Source: Echinicola shivajiensis (lineage in GTDB: Bacteria; Bacteroidota; Bacteroidia; Cytophagales; Cyclobacteriaceae). Taken from it: DNA of 64,000 nucleotides. The translations under genes and the position numbers were made by a program. The stretch covers positions 248,001-312,000 of the forward strand of contig NZ_JAHHZM010000001.1 in assembly GCF_018642165.1 (NCBI RefSeq), given 5' to 3'. How positions within the stretch are numbered: position 1 is the stretch's first letter; the number at the start of each line of letters is the position of its first letter. Below the pieces are notes generated by a model. It searched no databases. It was given only the letters and a program-made list of their open reading frames with translations, and was not told the DNA's origin. This document shows positions 37,349 to 47,329 of the stretch, one piece after another.

Positions 37349-38146
37349 TTACCTGATGGCTTTCAATAATGTAGCCATATAAACCCATTTTTGGTCCCTA
37401 TAACTCAAGCCTTCTTCCATGGCTGTTAATTGTTCTTCTGAAGCTTCGATGTCCTCATATTCCATGGAATTAAAAAACTGCAAATAATCATCATAGAAAT
37501 TCAGGGTCATATGTGTATACTCAGCTGCACTTCCCATAGGAACTGCAGTTCTCAAGAACATCCAGCTCCCCATCATACCTGCTGCAATCTTATTTTGATG
37601 AAATGGAAGATAAAGATCTGTTTCCACATGCTCATATTCATTGAATCTACCTTCAGCTGCTTTCATAAGGTCAAAAGAGGCCAGCACACCAGGCTTCATT
37701 TCAAAATTATCCTTGGTACGTGCTACCAATACCATATAAGCCCTCATTGCCAAATCACGGTTAGCTACCGCATTTTTCACATTCATTTCAATTTCTTGGT
37801 CTGACATTTCTGAAGAAAAGGCCCTTTTAGCATAATTAACAAAATTATTGTCTGTCATTCCATTCATCATTTTCACAGGATCGTCATAGTAGGTGATAGT
37901 GACATACTGAAAATCTCCCTGATCAGGCCCTGACTGTAATGACCATAAGTCCCATCCTTCCACATCTCCTTGCTTAATGGCTTCAGAATAAATCTTCTCC
38001 ATAAAACTTTTATTCTCAGAATAATCTACCATTTGTGTGGAAGCAACTTTTATAAATTCAATTACCATATATTGATGGTCTCCCTGAGCAAATGCCCCTT
38101 GACAGACGATAAACAAAACTGTGGCGAAATAAAACAACTTTTTCAT
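37349..38146 (-). CDS. Secreted protein of unknown function, possibly dimeric alpha/beta-barrel repeats
   Basis: This is a 265-residue protein with a clean signal peptide (MKKLFYFATVLFIVCQGAFA). The mature part appears to hold two similar halves: HQYMVIEFIKVASTQMVDYS through QYVTITYYDDPVKMMNG, and FNEYEHVETDLYLPFHQN through YTHMTLNFYDDYLQFFNSME. Both have a strand, a long helix and a strand ending in (T)YYDD/FYDD. This resembles tandem ferredoxin-like (dimeric alpha/beta barrel) domains, as in NIPSNAP or heme-degrading relatives, but I cannot name a family. It stands alone. Confidence 0.6.
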   Translation of the reverse strand: MKKLFYFATVLFIVCQGAFAQGDHQYMVIEFIKVASTQMVDYSENKSFMEKIYSEAIKQGDVEGWDLWSLQSGPDQGDFQYVTITYYDDPVKMMNGMTDNNFVNYAKRAFSSEMSDQEIEMNVKNAVANRDLAMRAYMVLVARTKDNFEMKPGVLASFDLMKAAEGRFNEYEHVETDLYLPFHQNKIAAGMMGSWMFLRTAVPMGSAAEYTHMTLNFYDDYLQFFNSMEYEDIEASEEQLTAMEEGLSYRDQKWVYMATLLKAIR

Positions 38147-38442
38147 ATCGTAGAAATTATGGGTTTGTAAAACACTCTAAAACACTACTCTAATCAATAT
38201 AAACAATTATTTGGTATATGTGAAAAATAAAAAAACATAATAAACATTTTTCCACCAACACCACCACTTTAAGGAAATTTATTCTGTTTTATCAAAAATA
38301 ATAGTCTTTTATTACATTTACTAAAAAATATCTTTCGATTGATTACACAATGAATATTTAGACAAATACTCAACTAAGCAGCCTATGCTATCCTCCTAGA
38401 AAGACAACAAACCATAACCATTTGAATTACTTACACTTATAA

Positions 38443-39813
38443 CTAAACCAATTGTTTAACGTTCCCCGATAAATTTTTAGCTAAATATTGTTCCAAGATA
38501 TAAGTAGTTTCTGAAACTGGTTTTACGGGATCTAAAAAGTCCAAGAAACCAGCATCCTCAATGATCTCATTCTCCTGATTTACAAAGCCATAAGCCTTTA
38601 AGACTCCTTCCTCAAACAATATTGCTGCATCTTCTCCAGGAACTCTTCCCTTTTCCTTTATCAAAAGCCTAGAACGCTCTTTCTCCATTTGCTTTAACCA
38701 ATCTCCAACCCTTTGATTATAGGAAGCTGCACCTTCTTTCCCGCAGCACGCACCTTCGCATTTCCCAACTTTATAATCATAACATTCTGCAGCAGTCTTT
38801 TGGATGCCACACAATTTGGGACACAATTGATATAACTCTACTTTTTCCAGCAAATAGGACCAAGCATCATGGTGACTTCTAAAACTTAAAAGAGGTTTGG
38901 TAAACCTGTTGGTCTTCGCCACCTGAAATCGCTCAAATCCAGCTCCATCTTGGTACCGATATAAGCCCCAAGAAGTCCCTTTTACCTTTTGAGCCCTATT
39001 GAATTTCGGCCAATGTTTTTTAATTTCCAATGCTTCCACCAAAAGGGCCAAAAATTCACTGCCCGTCAGCTGAAAACTCACACTGTGCACCTCTGATTTC
39101 ATGGCCTGCTTTCCCTTTCCAGCACCAGAAAAATGACCTTTGAACCGACTCCTTATATTGAGGGCCTTACCGACATAGATCACCTTCCCATTTATGTCAT
39201 GAAAGTAATAAACACCTACTTTTTCAGGCAAAGCCATAAATTGCTCCTTGCTAATATTGGGTGGCAAAAAAGCTTCTCCGGAATTCCTTTTTAAAAGAGA
39301 GTCTACCACGCCCTGATCATCTGCCTCGATTAGCATCCCAAACAGCTCAGCTGTAGCCTCAGCATCTCCATATGCTCTATGTCTTGCTTTAATGGAAATC
39401 GACTTGGACTCGCATATACTTCCAAGACTATATGACCTCAATCCCGGAAATATCTTTCGACTGAGCCTGACAGTACAAAGTTTCGGCAAATCAAACTCCC
39501 TGCCCACACGTTCAAATTCCGCCTTAATAAATTGATAATCAAAATTAACATTGTGCGCAACAAAGATCTTTCCATCCAAAAAGTCATATAGTTCATTCGC
39601 GATCTCCTCAAATACTGGTGCATCTGCTACCATCTGCTGATCGATGCCTGTAAGTCCAGTAATATAATTAGGAATCTCACATTCAGGATTGATCAGGGTC
39701 TGATAGGTATCCAAAACCTTCTCTCCATCATGTAGAAATGCAGCAATTTCTGTAATGCGGTGCCTTTTCCCATAGCCCCCTGTCGTTTCAATATCTACAA
39801 TGGCATAAATCAT
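38443..39813 (-). CDS. DnaQ-type 3'-5' exonuclease fused to a UvrC-like GIY-YIG endonuclease
   Basis: This is a 456-residue fusion. The N-terminal DEDDh exonuclease (1-165) has YAIVDIETTGG, FVAHNVNFDYQF and HRAYGDAEAT. A GIY-YIG domain follows at about 205-285 (KVGVYYFHDINGKVIYVGKA then LNIRSRFKGHF). The C-terminal part contains Cys-rich CPKLCGIQKTAAECYDYKVG followed by KCEGACCGKE, as in Cho/UvrC-like relatives. This fusion is common in Bacteroidota and in some actinobacterial DNA polymerase III epsilon-like proteins. A DNA-repair role is likely. Confidence 0.92.
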   Translation of the reverse strand: MIYAIVDIETTGGYGKRHRITEIAAFLHDGEKVLDTYQTLINPECEIPNYITGLTGIDQQMVADAPVFEEIANELYDFLDGKIFVAHNVNFDYQFIKAEFERVGREFDLPKLCTVRLSRKIFPGLRSYSLGSICESKSISIKARHRAYGDAEATAELFGMLIEADDQGVVDSLLKRNSGEAFLPPNISKEQFMALPEKVGVYYFHDINGKVIYVGKALNIRSRFKGHFSGAGKGKQAMKSEVHSVSFQLTGSEFLALLVEALEIKKHWPKFNRAQKVKGTSWGLYRYQDGAGFERFQVAKTNRFTKPLLSFRSHHDAWSYLLEKVELYQLCPKLCGIQKTAAECYDYKVGKCEGACCGKEGAASYNQRVGDWLKQMEKERSRLLIKEKGRVPGEDAAILFEEGVLKAYGFVNQENEIIEDAGFLDFLDPVKPVSETTYILEQYLAKNLSGNVKQLV

Positions 39814-39964
39814 AATAAAATGCTGCTCTATATTTTTTATTATTTGATGTCCAATTTGGCAAATTTGTCATTCATAATAACGATTTTTGACCCAAATTGT
39901 CCCAATAAAGAGGCTTGGTAATTTATAAAACTGATATTCATCCATAACCATACCCCATAATCCA

Positions 39965-40519
39965 ATGGAAAGCAAGATCAAAGACTGGCAAGAGCGAATA
40001 GAAGAAAACACTCAGGTATTTTTATCCAGTTTCGGAGGCCTAAGCCCCGAGCAATCATCTTATAAACCTGCCCCAGACGTCTGGAGCATTGAGGAGAATA
40101 TCCAACACCTGATAGTAATCAACCAAAGTTATTTCCCAATTTTTCAAAAGCTGGAAGAAGGTACTTATGAAAAACCCTTTATTGGTAATTTTAGTTTTCT
40201 GACAAAATTATTGGGCAATACTATTTTGAAATCAGTATCTCCAGAGAATCCTAAAAAACTTAAAACTATCCCAATTTGGGCTCCGAACAAGTATCCTGAT
40301 CGAGATGCGGGAGCACTTATGAATAAGTTTGTAGATCACCAAAAGGAATTATCCCAATGGATAGGAAAACTAGGACCCTACCTGGAAAAAGGCCAGATCA
40401 TCCATTCTCCAGCCAATAAATTAATCGCATACCCGCTATCTACTGCGCTGGAAATCATTGTCATCCATGAAAAAAGGCATTTCAATCAGGCAAAAAAAGT
40501 CCTGGACCAAATCAAATAA
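39965..40519 (+). CDS. DinB/YfiT-family putative metal-dependent hydrolase
   Basis: This is a 184-residue four-helix bundle. Candidate metal-binding His residues lie in SIEENIQHLIVINQSYF, in FVDHQKEL and in IVIHEKRHFNQAKKVL. Such proteins include thiol transferases (bacillithiol- or mycothiol-dependent) and proteins of unknown function. It lies divergent from the exonuclease fusion and upstream of bioB, with a 144-base gap, so co-transcription with bioB is possible but unproven. Confidence 0.85.
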   Translation: MESKIKDWQERIEENTQVFLSSFGGLSPEQSSYKPAPDVWSIEENIQHLIVINQSYFPIFQKLEEGTYEKPFIGNFSFLTKLLGNTILKSVSPENPKKLKTIPIWAPNKYPDRDAGALMNKFVDHQKELSQWIGKLGPYLEKGQIIHSPANKLIAYPLSTALEIIVIHEKRHFNQAKKVLDQIK

Positions 40520-40663
40520 CCCACTTATTCATAGCGAATTGCAATACCACAAGGCGATCATCTCATATTGGCTCAAGACCAGAAAAAACGGTAAAAAGAT
40601 TACATCCTGATGAAAATTCAATAATTTTAGGGCTTGTAATTAGACCATTCAAATCGAATTTTG

Positions 40664-41641
40664 ATGACTGAGATTAGAAACAATTGGACCAGAGAAGAAA
40701 TCAAAGCAATTTTTGATTTACCTATTCTAGACCTCATTTATAAAGCAGGAACAGTTCACCGTGAATTTCATGACTCTCAGGAGGTACAAGTATGTACCTT
40801 GCTATCCGTGAAAACGGGGGGATGTCCTGAGGACTGTGCTTACTGTCCCCAAGCTGCCAGATATCATACTGATGTTAAAGTCCATAAATTGTTGGAAGTA
40901 GAAGAAGTACTACAAAAGGCAGCTGATGCAAAATCAGCAGGTAGTACCCGCTTTTGCATGGGAGCAGCATGGAGAGAAGTTAGAGATAACAGAGACTTTG
41001 ACAAGGTACTTGAAATGGTAAAAGGAGTAAACACCATGGGAATGGAAGTTTGCTGCACCTTGGGAATGCTATCTGAAGAACAAGCTGCCAAATTAAAGGA
41101 TGCAGGACTTTATGCCTACAACCACAATCTAGATACAAGCGAGGAACATTATAATGAAATCATTACCACAAGGAATTACGATGATAGATTAGATACCCTG
41201 GAAAATGTCAGAAAAGCCGATATCTCGGTTTGTTCTGGAGGAATCATTGGATTGGGAGAAAATCTTGAAGACCGTGTGGGCATGCTTCATACTCTTTCTA
41301 CTTTACCATCACATCCTGAATCGGTTCCTGTCAACGCATTGGTACCAGTAGAGGGTACTCCGCTTGAAGAACAAGAAAAAGTTTCCGTTTGGGAAATGGT
41401 TAGAATGATCGCCACTGCAAGGATTATCATGCCAAAAGCCATGGTGAGACTTTCTGCAGGAAGGGTAAGAATGAATACAGAGGAGCAAGCACTATGCTTC
41501 ATGGCAGGAGCCAACTCCATCTTTGCTGGGGATAAATTATTAACTACCCCGAACCCAGAGGTAGACATGGACAAGCAATTGTTTCAGACATTAAATCTTA
41601 AGCCGCGTAAGGCATTTAAAGATCAAGAAGTAAGCTTATAA
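40664..41641 (+). CDS. bioB: Biotin synthase
   Basis: This is a 325-residue radical SAM enzyme that inserts sulfur into dethiobiotin. ATG at 40664 is preferred over the in-frame TTG at 40661. The radical SAM cluster ligands are Cys54, Cys58 and Cys61 (CPEDCAYC). Further family blocks are [40 protein letters not shown], and [20 protein letters not shown] with the Arg that binds the second cluster. No other biotin genes are next to it. A strong terminator follows directly. Confidence 0.97.
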   Translation: MTEIRNNWTREEIKAIFDLPILDLIYKAGTVHREFHDSQEVQVCTLLSVKTGGCPEDCAYCPQAARYHTDVKVHKLLEVEEVLQKAADAKSAGSTRFCMGAAWREVRDNRDFDKVLEMVKGVNTMGMEVCCTLGMLSEEQAAKLKDAGLYAYNHNLDTSEEHYNEIITTRNYDDRLDTLENVRKADISVCSGGIIGLGENLEDRVGMLHTLSTLPSHPESVPVNALVPVEGTPLEEQEKVSVWEMVRMIATARIIMPKAMVRLSAGRVRMNTEEQALCFMAGANSIFAGDKLLTTPNPEVDMDKQLFQTLNLKPRKAFKDQEVSL

Positions 41642-41680
41642 AAAAAAGCTCTCTGTTTTCACGGAGAGCTTTTTTTTTTT
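41641..41680. terminator. Terminator between bioB and the convergent acyl-CoA ligase
   Basis: AGCTCTC at 41647-41653 pairs with GAGAGCT at 41664-41670, flanked by seven A on the left and ten T on the right. It can act in both directions. The stop codon of the acyl-CoA ligase overlaps the T-run. Confidence 0.9.
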
Positions 41681-43358
41681 ATGCAGATTGTTTAATATGA
41701 TTTTCCTTGATAATTCTTCGGAGAATCTTTCCCACATTGGATTTGGGGAGTTCTTTCACAAAATGAATTTCCTTTGGCACTTTATAATTGGTGAGACTTT
41801 GCCTACAGAAACTAATCAGCTCCTCAGCCGTCAATGATTCATCATTAGCCACCACATAGGCCACAACTCTTTCAGTTGAATTTTCATCTGGCATGCCTAT
41901 CACCCCTACCTCATCAACTTTCTCATTTCCTGCAATAACATCTTCCACTTCATTGGGGTACACATTAAATCCAGAAACCAATATCATTTCTTTTTTCCTG
42001 TCCACTATTTTCAAAAAGCCATCCTCATCCTGCACAGCAATATCACCGGTTTTCAGCCATTCACCAAGCATGGTATCTGCAGTTTCCTGAGGACGCCTCC
42101 AATAGCCTTTCATCACTTGTGGTCCCTTAATGCACAGTTCTCCCTTTTGCCCCAGCGGCACATCATTCCCTTCATCATCTACAATTTTCACTTCTGTATT
42201 GGGCAAAGGCATACCTATCGTTCCAATTCGCTCCGTTCCATCAATTGGGTTACAGCAGGCCACGGGAGAGGTTTCTGTCAAGCCGTACCCTTCCGCTAAG
42301 GGCACTCCGGTAACTTCGTGCCACCGATCTGCCACATACTTCTGCACAGCCATTCCTCCTCCGACAGCGACCTTCAATCCACTGAAATCAAGGTTCCTAA
42401 AAGATTCCTGATTCAGTAAGCCATTAAACAAGGTATTCACACCTGTAAGGACACTAAACTTATTCTTACTTAGTTCCTTACAAAACGCCTTCATATCTCT
42501 TGGATTAGTGATCAACAAATTATGCGCACCTATCTTTAACATGGCCAAACAATTCACTGTCAAAGCAAAAATATGATATAAAGGCAATGCCGTGATCACA
42601 AACTCTTCATGCTCTTTCAGCTTTGGTTTCATCCAGGCAGATATCTGCTGCATATTCGCAACGATATTCCCATGAGTAAGCTCAGCTCCCTTAGACACAC
42701 CTGTAGTCCCTCCTGTATACTGAAGATAGGCTATGTCTTCTAAATTAATTTTGACGGGATCTAAGCGTCTTTTAGCTCCATGAGCCATGGCAGATTTGAA
42801 GTTTATCTCCTCTGGGACGTGGTACTCAGGAACCATCTTTTTGATATACTTGACCACAAAATTCACTATTCCACCTTTCAGTCCTCCCAAAAGGTCACCT
42901 ATACTGGTAATGATAATATGTTTGACTTTTAATTCTGGTAAAATTCCTTCCAGATTATGTGCAAAGTTGGATAATATCACCAAAGCAGAAATATCAGCAT
43001 CTTCAAATTGGTGCTTCATCTCATGGGCAGTATATAAAGGGTTGGTGTTTACCACGATCAAACCTGCTCTCAATGCCCCGAACATTACCACAGGGTATTG
43101 AAGCAAATTTGGCATTTGAATGGCTATGCGCTCCCCTTTCTCAAGTTTCAAATCCTGTTGTAAATAAGCCGCAAAATCCCTTGACAGCTTTTCTAACTCA
43201 ATAAAACTGATTTTTTTGCCCATGCATTCATAAGCAACTGCATCGCCATATTTATTAACACTCTCTTCAAAAAGGCCTATTATACTTTCATATGCCTTGA
43301 CATCTACTTCTTTGGGCACTGATTCTGGATAGTATTTAAACCACGGAAAATCTTGCAT
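41679..43358 (-). CDS. fadD: Long-chain fatty-acid--CoA ligase
   Basis: This is a 559-residue AMP-forming ligase that activates fatty acids with CoA. The P-loop-like AMP-binding motif is AYLQYTGGTTGVSKGAELTH. Further blocks are AEGYGLTETSPVACCN, the hinge LKTGDIAVQDEDGFLKIVDR, and the C-terminal catalytic Lys region LPKSNVGKILRR. Length and motifs match FadD. It is followed in the other direction by bioB and preceded by an acyl-CoA dehydrogenase in the same orientation (130-base gap), which points to fatty-acid degradation. Confidence 0.92.
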   Translation of the reverse strand: MQDFPWFKYYPESVPKEVDVKAYESIIGLFEESVNKYGDAVAYECMGKKISFIELEKLSRDFAAYLQQDLKLEKGERIAIQMPNLLQYPVVMFGALRAGLIVVNTNPLYTAHEMKHQFEDADISALVILSNFAHNLEGILPELKVKHIIITSIGDLLGGLKGGIVNFVVKYIKKMVPEYHVPEEINFKSAMAHGAKRRLDPVKINLEDIAYLQYTGGTTGVSKGAELTHGNIVANMQQISAWMKPKLKEHEEFVITALPLYHIFALTVNCLAMLKIGAHNLLITNPRDMKAFCKELSKNKFSVLTGVNTLFNGLLNQESFRNLDFSGLKVAVGGGMAVQKYVADRWHEVTGVPLAEGYGLTETSPVACCNPIDGTERIGTIGMPLPNTEVKIVDDEGNDVPLGQKGELCIKGPQVMKGYWRRPQETADTMLGEWLKTGDIAVQDEDGFLKIVDRKKEMILVSGFNVYPNEVEDVIAGNEKVDEVGVIGMPDENSTERVVAYVVANDESLTAEELISFCRQSLTNYKVPKEIHFVKELPKSNVGKILRRIIKENHIKQSA

Positions 43359-43488
43359 CTTTTTTATTATTTTGGGTAATCAAACAATAGCCTTTTTACT
43401 TAAATAAAACACAACAATATAAATCATTTATGATTTTAATAAAAGACAAAACCTACCTTCTAATTATTAAGAATTGATATTTAACCCT

Positions 43489-44646
43489 TTATTTTAACAC
43501 TTTTCTGGCAATCAATTCCTTCATTATTTCATTCGTTCCTGCATATATCCGTTGAACCCTTGCATCAGCATAGGCCCGAGCAACTGGATATTCCCACATA
43601 TAACCATATCCACCATGAAGTTGCACGCATTCATCCGCTACTTCACACTGCAACTCAGTCATCATATATTTGGCTGCAGAGGCCATAGCACTGTCTACTT
43701 TCTTGTCAATATGCAACAATACCAGTTGATCACAGTAAATCCTTGCCTGCTCAATCTTTGCAGCCATTTCAGCTAGCTTGAACCGGGTGTTTTGAAACGC
43801 TGAAATGGTCCTCCCAAATGCCTCCCTTCCCTTCACATAGTCCACTGTTGATTGAAGCATAAATTCTGCAAGCGCCAATGCAGCCAATGCAACTATCAAC
43901 CGCTCCTGAGCCAACTCCTTCATAAGGTAGGAAAAACCCTCCCCTTCTTTACCCAAAAGGTTTTCCTTGGGCACCTTAACTTCCTCAAAAAACAACTCAC
44001 AGGTATCTTGGGCATGAAGTCCTACCTTTTCAAAAGGCTTGCCTTTTGAAAAACCCTCCATATTTGCATCCAGCAAAAAAAGGCTGATCCCCTTTGCTCC
44101 CAAACTTAAATCTGTTTTGGCAGCGACCACCACCAGGTCACATAAATAACCGTTAGTAATGAAGGTCTTGGTCCCACTGATTTCATAATGATCTCCCTTA
44201 TCTATTGCCTTGGCCTTGATATTTTGCAGGTCACTTCCTGCCCCTGGCTCAGTCATCGCAATGGCACCGATATTTTCTCCGCTAATCATCTTTGGAATGT
44301 ATTTTTCCTTGACTGCCTCAGTGCCATAATGCAACAAATAAGGGAATACTATATCTGAATGTAAGGAATACCCAATGGTAGGACCAGCACATCCGCTCAA
44401 GCCTAATTCCTCCGTAAAAATTGCATTAAAGCGAAAATCATCAATGGCCATCCCGCCATATTCACTAGGGGCCTGTAGGCAGAGAAAACCATTTTGCCCC
44501 AGCTTGCTCCATGATGCTCTGGAAACCTGCTTATCCCTTTCCCACTGGGCATTATTTGGTGTAATTTCCTTTTTGACAAATTCCCTGATGGATTGCCGGA
44601 ACAGTTCATGTTCTTCCGTAAAAATGGTTCTTGGTATCTCAAACAT
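43489..44646 (-). CDS. Acyl-CoA dehydrogenase
   Basis: This is a FAD-dependent beta-oxidation enzyme. The frame is open to ATG at 44697, but the family normally begins near FTEEHELFRQSIREFV, so ATG at 44646 (MFEIPRTIF, 385 residues) is chosen. Motifs: AMTEPGAGSDLQNIKA, ISGTKTFITNGYLCDLVVV, and the C-terminal CVQLHGGYGYMWEYPVARAY followed by DARVQRIYAGTNEIMKELIA. The catalytic Glu expected near YAGTNEI is present. It probably works with the acyl-CoA ligase encoded next to it on long-chain acyl-CoA. Confidence 0.92.
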   Translation of the reverse strand: MFEIPRTIFTEEHELFRQSIREFVKKEITPNNAQWERDKQVSRASWSKLGQNGFLCLQAPSEYGGMAIDDFRFNAIFTEELGLSGCAGPTIGYSLHSDIVFPYLLHYGTEAVKEKYIPKMISGENIGAIAMTEPGAGSDLQNIKAKAIDKGDHYEISGTKTFITNGYLCDLVVVAAKTDLSLGAKGISLFLLDANMEGFSKGKPFEKVGLHAQDTCELFFEEVKVPKENLLGKEGEGFSYLMKELAQERLIVALAALALAEFMLQSTVDYVKGREAFGRTISAFQNTRFKLAEMAAKIEQARIYCDQLVLLHIDKKVDSAMASAAKYMMTELQCEVADECVQLHGGYGYMWEYPVARAYADARVQRIYAGTNEIMKELIARKVLK

Positions 44647-44912
44647 ATATTTTGGGTTTAACATGGACCAAGGTCTTAACCCTATCCATAAACTCATGTA
44701 ATATAAAAGTTTACAAGGGCAAAATAAATTTTATCAGACAATTCTATAGGCTATTTTCATTCAATAATCCTCACTCATCCGCATTATTCAAGCATTTAAG
44801 TAATACACTAAACCCAAATTGAATTTTAGAAAAGAGATTTATTTCATCAATAAAATATTGATCATACATTTATGGCACAAATTTCGTGTAGCAATTGGAA
44901 ATTTAATTTTCT

Positions 44913-46121
44913 ATGAAAACTAAACTTTACTTATTAACAATCACCTTCTTATCTCTCAGTTTTCTCGCCTCAGGCCAAACTGACACCACTACAACCTCTC
45001 TAGAGCAATCACTCAAAAACAGCTTACTAAAAAACATACAGGTAAAAACGGATTCCTTGGACAATGAACTGGGAACAAAACTCCACGATCTGGACAAGAA
45101 GATCCAGATGCTCGATGCATCTTTGAACCAATCAAACAGTGAAGCTCAGAAAATCGAGAAGCTGATTGAAAGGGTTAAATTGATTGAAGATTTCCAACAG
45201 GCTGAAAAGGATGCTGAATTAAATATTTACCAAGGGAACTACCAATCAGCTATTATTAACCTGGTCTCCATGGAAAGGGAGCTGCGTCCTTTGATATTGT
45301 TCGGTGCTACAAGGGATTTCTTCCAAACATTAAATGCAGTAGGCAACCCCACTACTTATCCTGGATTCAATGATTGGTACAAAGGGTTCCAAACCTTTAT
45401 TGATAAAAACAAAAAGGAAAGCCCTACTTTATCGGTCGTATCCAATCTTATCAGCCTGACGGGAGACCTTTCTGCCGGCACCCCAATTTTTGGCACCTTT
45501 AGCCAAGCCCTCTTTACTGGAATGTCCAGCTACGTAGAAAGCATTGGTACAGGCCGTAGAGACCAGAAACTGCGAGACCAAAGCCAAGAAATGTTTGAAT
45601 TGGTGACAGAACTCGGTCAATTTACCAACGACAAAAACTTGATAGAAACAGAATGGGAAGCCATCGACACTGAGCTAGAGGAACTTAAAAAGTTATACGA
45701 AGAAAATCTCACCAAAAACCTTCAGGTTTTGGGAATTGACAAAAAGGCATTCGAAAGAAGTTATAGTATGGAGAATGATGCCAACCGAAGATATGAATAC
45801 CTCAATGAATTGACCAATATCATTGCAAACAGGGTGAGACACGAAAAGGAAGCCAATCCTAAAAATTGGAAAAACACCTTTTACAATGAAATGGCAGAAA
45901 TACAATCCCTAAAAATACGATTTGGAAGCATTACGTTCAGAATCAGTGAAAACATCAACAAGTATAATTCGTTGATTGAGAAATACAAAACAGCCAAGCA
46001 TATCGGCCCGAAAATCAATGATCTTGAGTCAAAACTCAACAATCTAAAAAGTGCTTTTGACAAAGCCTTTAATCCATTAGAATATATCAATGCGGCCAAT
46101 AAAATGTATAAGGTCGATTAA
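44913..46121 (+). CDS. Secreted coiled-coil protein of unknown function
   Basis: This is a 402-residue protein with a signal peptide ending FLASGQ. Almost the entire mature protein is predicted helical. Residues 25-100 are heptad-rich (LGTKLHDLDKKIQMLDASLN, AQKIEKLIERVKLIEDFQQA), a middle part (110-210) is more globular (LVSMERELRPLILFGATRDF), and the C-terminus is coiled again (KINDLESKLNNLKSAFDKAF). I do not recognise the family. It is flanked by a terminator and by genes on the other strand, so it is a single-gene unit. An envelope or scaffold role is possible. Confidence 0.7.
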   Translation: MKTKLYLLTITFLSLSFLASGQTDTTTTSLEQSLKNSLLKNIQVKTDSLDNELGTKLHDLDKKIQMLDASLNQSNSEAQKIEKLIERVKLIEDFQQAEKDAELNIYQGNYQSAIINLVSMERELRPLILFGATRDFFQTLNAVGNPTTYPGFNDWYKGFQTFIDKNKKESPTLSVVSNLISLTGDLSAGTPIFGTFSQALFTGMSSYVESIGTGRRDQKLRDQSQEMFELVTELGQFTNDKNLIETEWEAIDTELEELKKLYEENLTKNLQVLGIDKKAFERSYSMENDANRRYEYLNELTNIIANRVRHEKEANPKNWKNTFYNEMAEIQSLKIRFGSITFRISENINKYNSLIEKYKTAKHIGPKINDLESKLNNLKSAFDKAFNPLEYINAANKMYKVD

Positions 46122-46153
46122 TCTAATCTGCATGAAGACATCATCAATTTAAA

Positions 46154-46188
46154 CAAAAAAACACGCTAAATCTCTAGCGTGTTTTTTT
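46154..46188. terminator. Bidirectional terminator between convergent genes
   Basis: ACACGCTA (46161-46168) pairs with TAGCGTGT (46175-46182), with A-run before and T-run after. It ends the coiled-coil gene on the plus strand and the thioesterase gene on the minus strand. Confidence 0.9.
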
Positions 46189-46202
46189 GTTTAAGGATCA
46201 TT

Positions 46203-46718
46203 TCAATCCTCCTTAAGCTTTGTTTTTAACTGCTTTACCCTGTCGGCTATTGTACATTTGCTGATATCAAAATCATCCGTTGTTGCCTTCAAAAAATCGA
46301 CAATTTCACCTTTATGCGCTTTTACCTTACCATCCTTTAAGCCTACATATTTAAGGGTGGTCCAGAGCAGGTTTTTCAATTCCTTTTTGGAATCATCAAT
46401 CATATAATACTCTATCACCACGGTATTTTCATTGTGCCACAGCACCCTGCTTCTAATCCGGATCCACTCACCTACCATGGCAGGCCTTACATAAGAGATA
46501 TTATGGTTATAAACTACCCAGGCGGCCTGGTACTTTTTTATCAGATCATACATTTCCACTCCATACAGCTTTGGAACTTGATCCTCTCGGGCATTGAAAT
46601 AGTAATCAAAATACTTGGCATTATTAAGGTGCTGTAGCGGATCGCAATCTTGAAAGCGAATTACCGCCCTGCTTTCTGTTTCTTTGGGATAATGCTTATC
46701 TGGGTTATATTCAAACAT
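46203..46718 (-). CDS. Acyl-CoA thioesterase, 4HBT family
   Basis: This is a 171-residue single hot-dog domain. The active-site segment is FQDCDPLQHLNNAKYFDYYF, with the Asp and His-x-Asn typical of 4-hydroxybenzoyl-CoA thioesterase-like proteins. The central strands carry WVVYNHNISYVRPAMVGEWI and NTVVIEYYMIDDSKKELKNL. The C-terminal 35 residues are an extra charged tail. It shares an orientation with the DinB gene 23 bases upstream, so the two form an operon. Confidence 0.87.
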   Translation of the reverse strand: MFEYNPDKHYPKETESRAVIRFQDCDPLQHLNNAKYFDYYFNAREDQVPKLYGVEMYDLIKKYQAAWVVYNHNISYVRPAMVGEWIRIRSRVLWHNENTVVIEYYMIDDSKKELKNLLWTTLKYVGLKDGKVKAHKGEIVDFLKATTDDFDISKCTIADRVKQLKTKLKED

Positions 46719-46741
46719 AAAATATTTTGTTAAAAACAGGA

Positions 46742-47260
46742 TTATGAATACCGCTCATGTAGGATCTGCATATGATGTTTAAAATGTCCCGGTATTATAT
46801 TGAGCAATGCTCTCACACTAATTTCATAACCATTTGCAATTCCCACCCTCGTAAATGCCTCTTCTGGAAGTCCATTCATAAATGAGCGAATAATATATCT
46901 GGTAAGCTCAAATTCTTCCAAAAGGTTCACTAATGGCACTTCATTAAAATTGGCGGCCTTAACATAATCTTCCTGTTCCATCCCAGGCAATTCCTGATCA
47001 TCATTTCTAGCAAAGCACAATGCCCTGAACAACATCACCTTTTCTGTATCATTGATATGGCCAACAACCTCCTTAAGGCTCCATTTACCATCTGCATATC
47101 GATAAGTAGCCTTTTCCTCGGACATCCCTTCAAAATACCCTCTTAATTCCTCCACTTGAGAAATCAACAGTTCTGAAATGTCTGCACCACGGACTTTAGA
47201 AACATAGGTCTCATAAAAAGGCCCATATTCACCTTCTTGGGGAATTAATAATTCACTCAT
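46742..47260 (-). CDS. DinB-family (DinB_2) protein
   Basis: This is a 172-residue four-helix bundle. Three candidate metal-binding His residues are visible: in WSLKEVVGHINDTEK and in IIPGHFKHHMQILHERY. Loop DQELPGMEQEDYVKAANFNE is typical of DinB_2. The enzymatic role is unknown; relatives are thiol-dependent transferases. It is the first gene of a two-gene unit with the 4HBT thioesterase, and divergent from the M28 peptidase (69 bases). Confidence 0.87.
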   Translation of the reverse strand: MSELLIPQEGEYGPFYETYVSKVRGADISELLISQVEELRGYFEGMSEEKATYRYADGKWSLKEVVGHINDTEKVMLFRALCFARNDDQELPGMEQEDYVKAANFNEVPLVNLLEEFELTRYIIRSFMNGLPEEAFTRVGIANGYEISVRALLNIIPGHFKHHMQILHERYS

Positions 47261-47329
47261 GTAATTCTCTTTTTATTTACTTTTAGTATACTATAAATTT
47301 AAGGGAATGAAATCCTAAACCATGATCGA

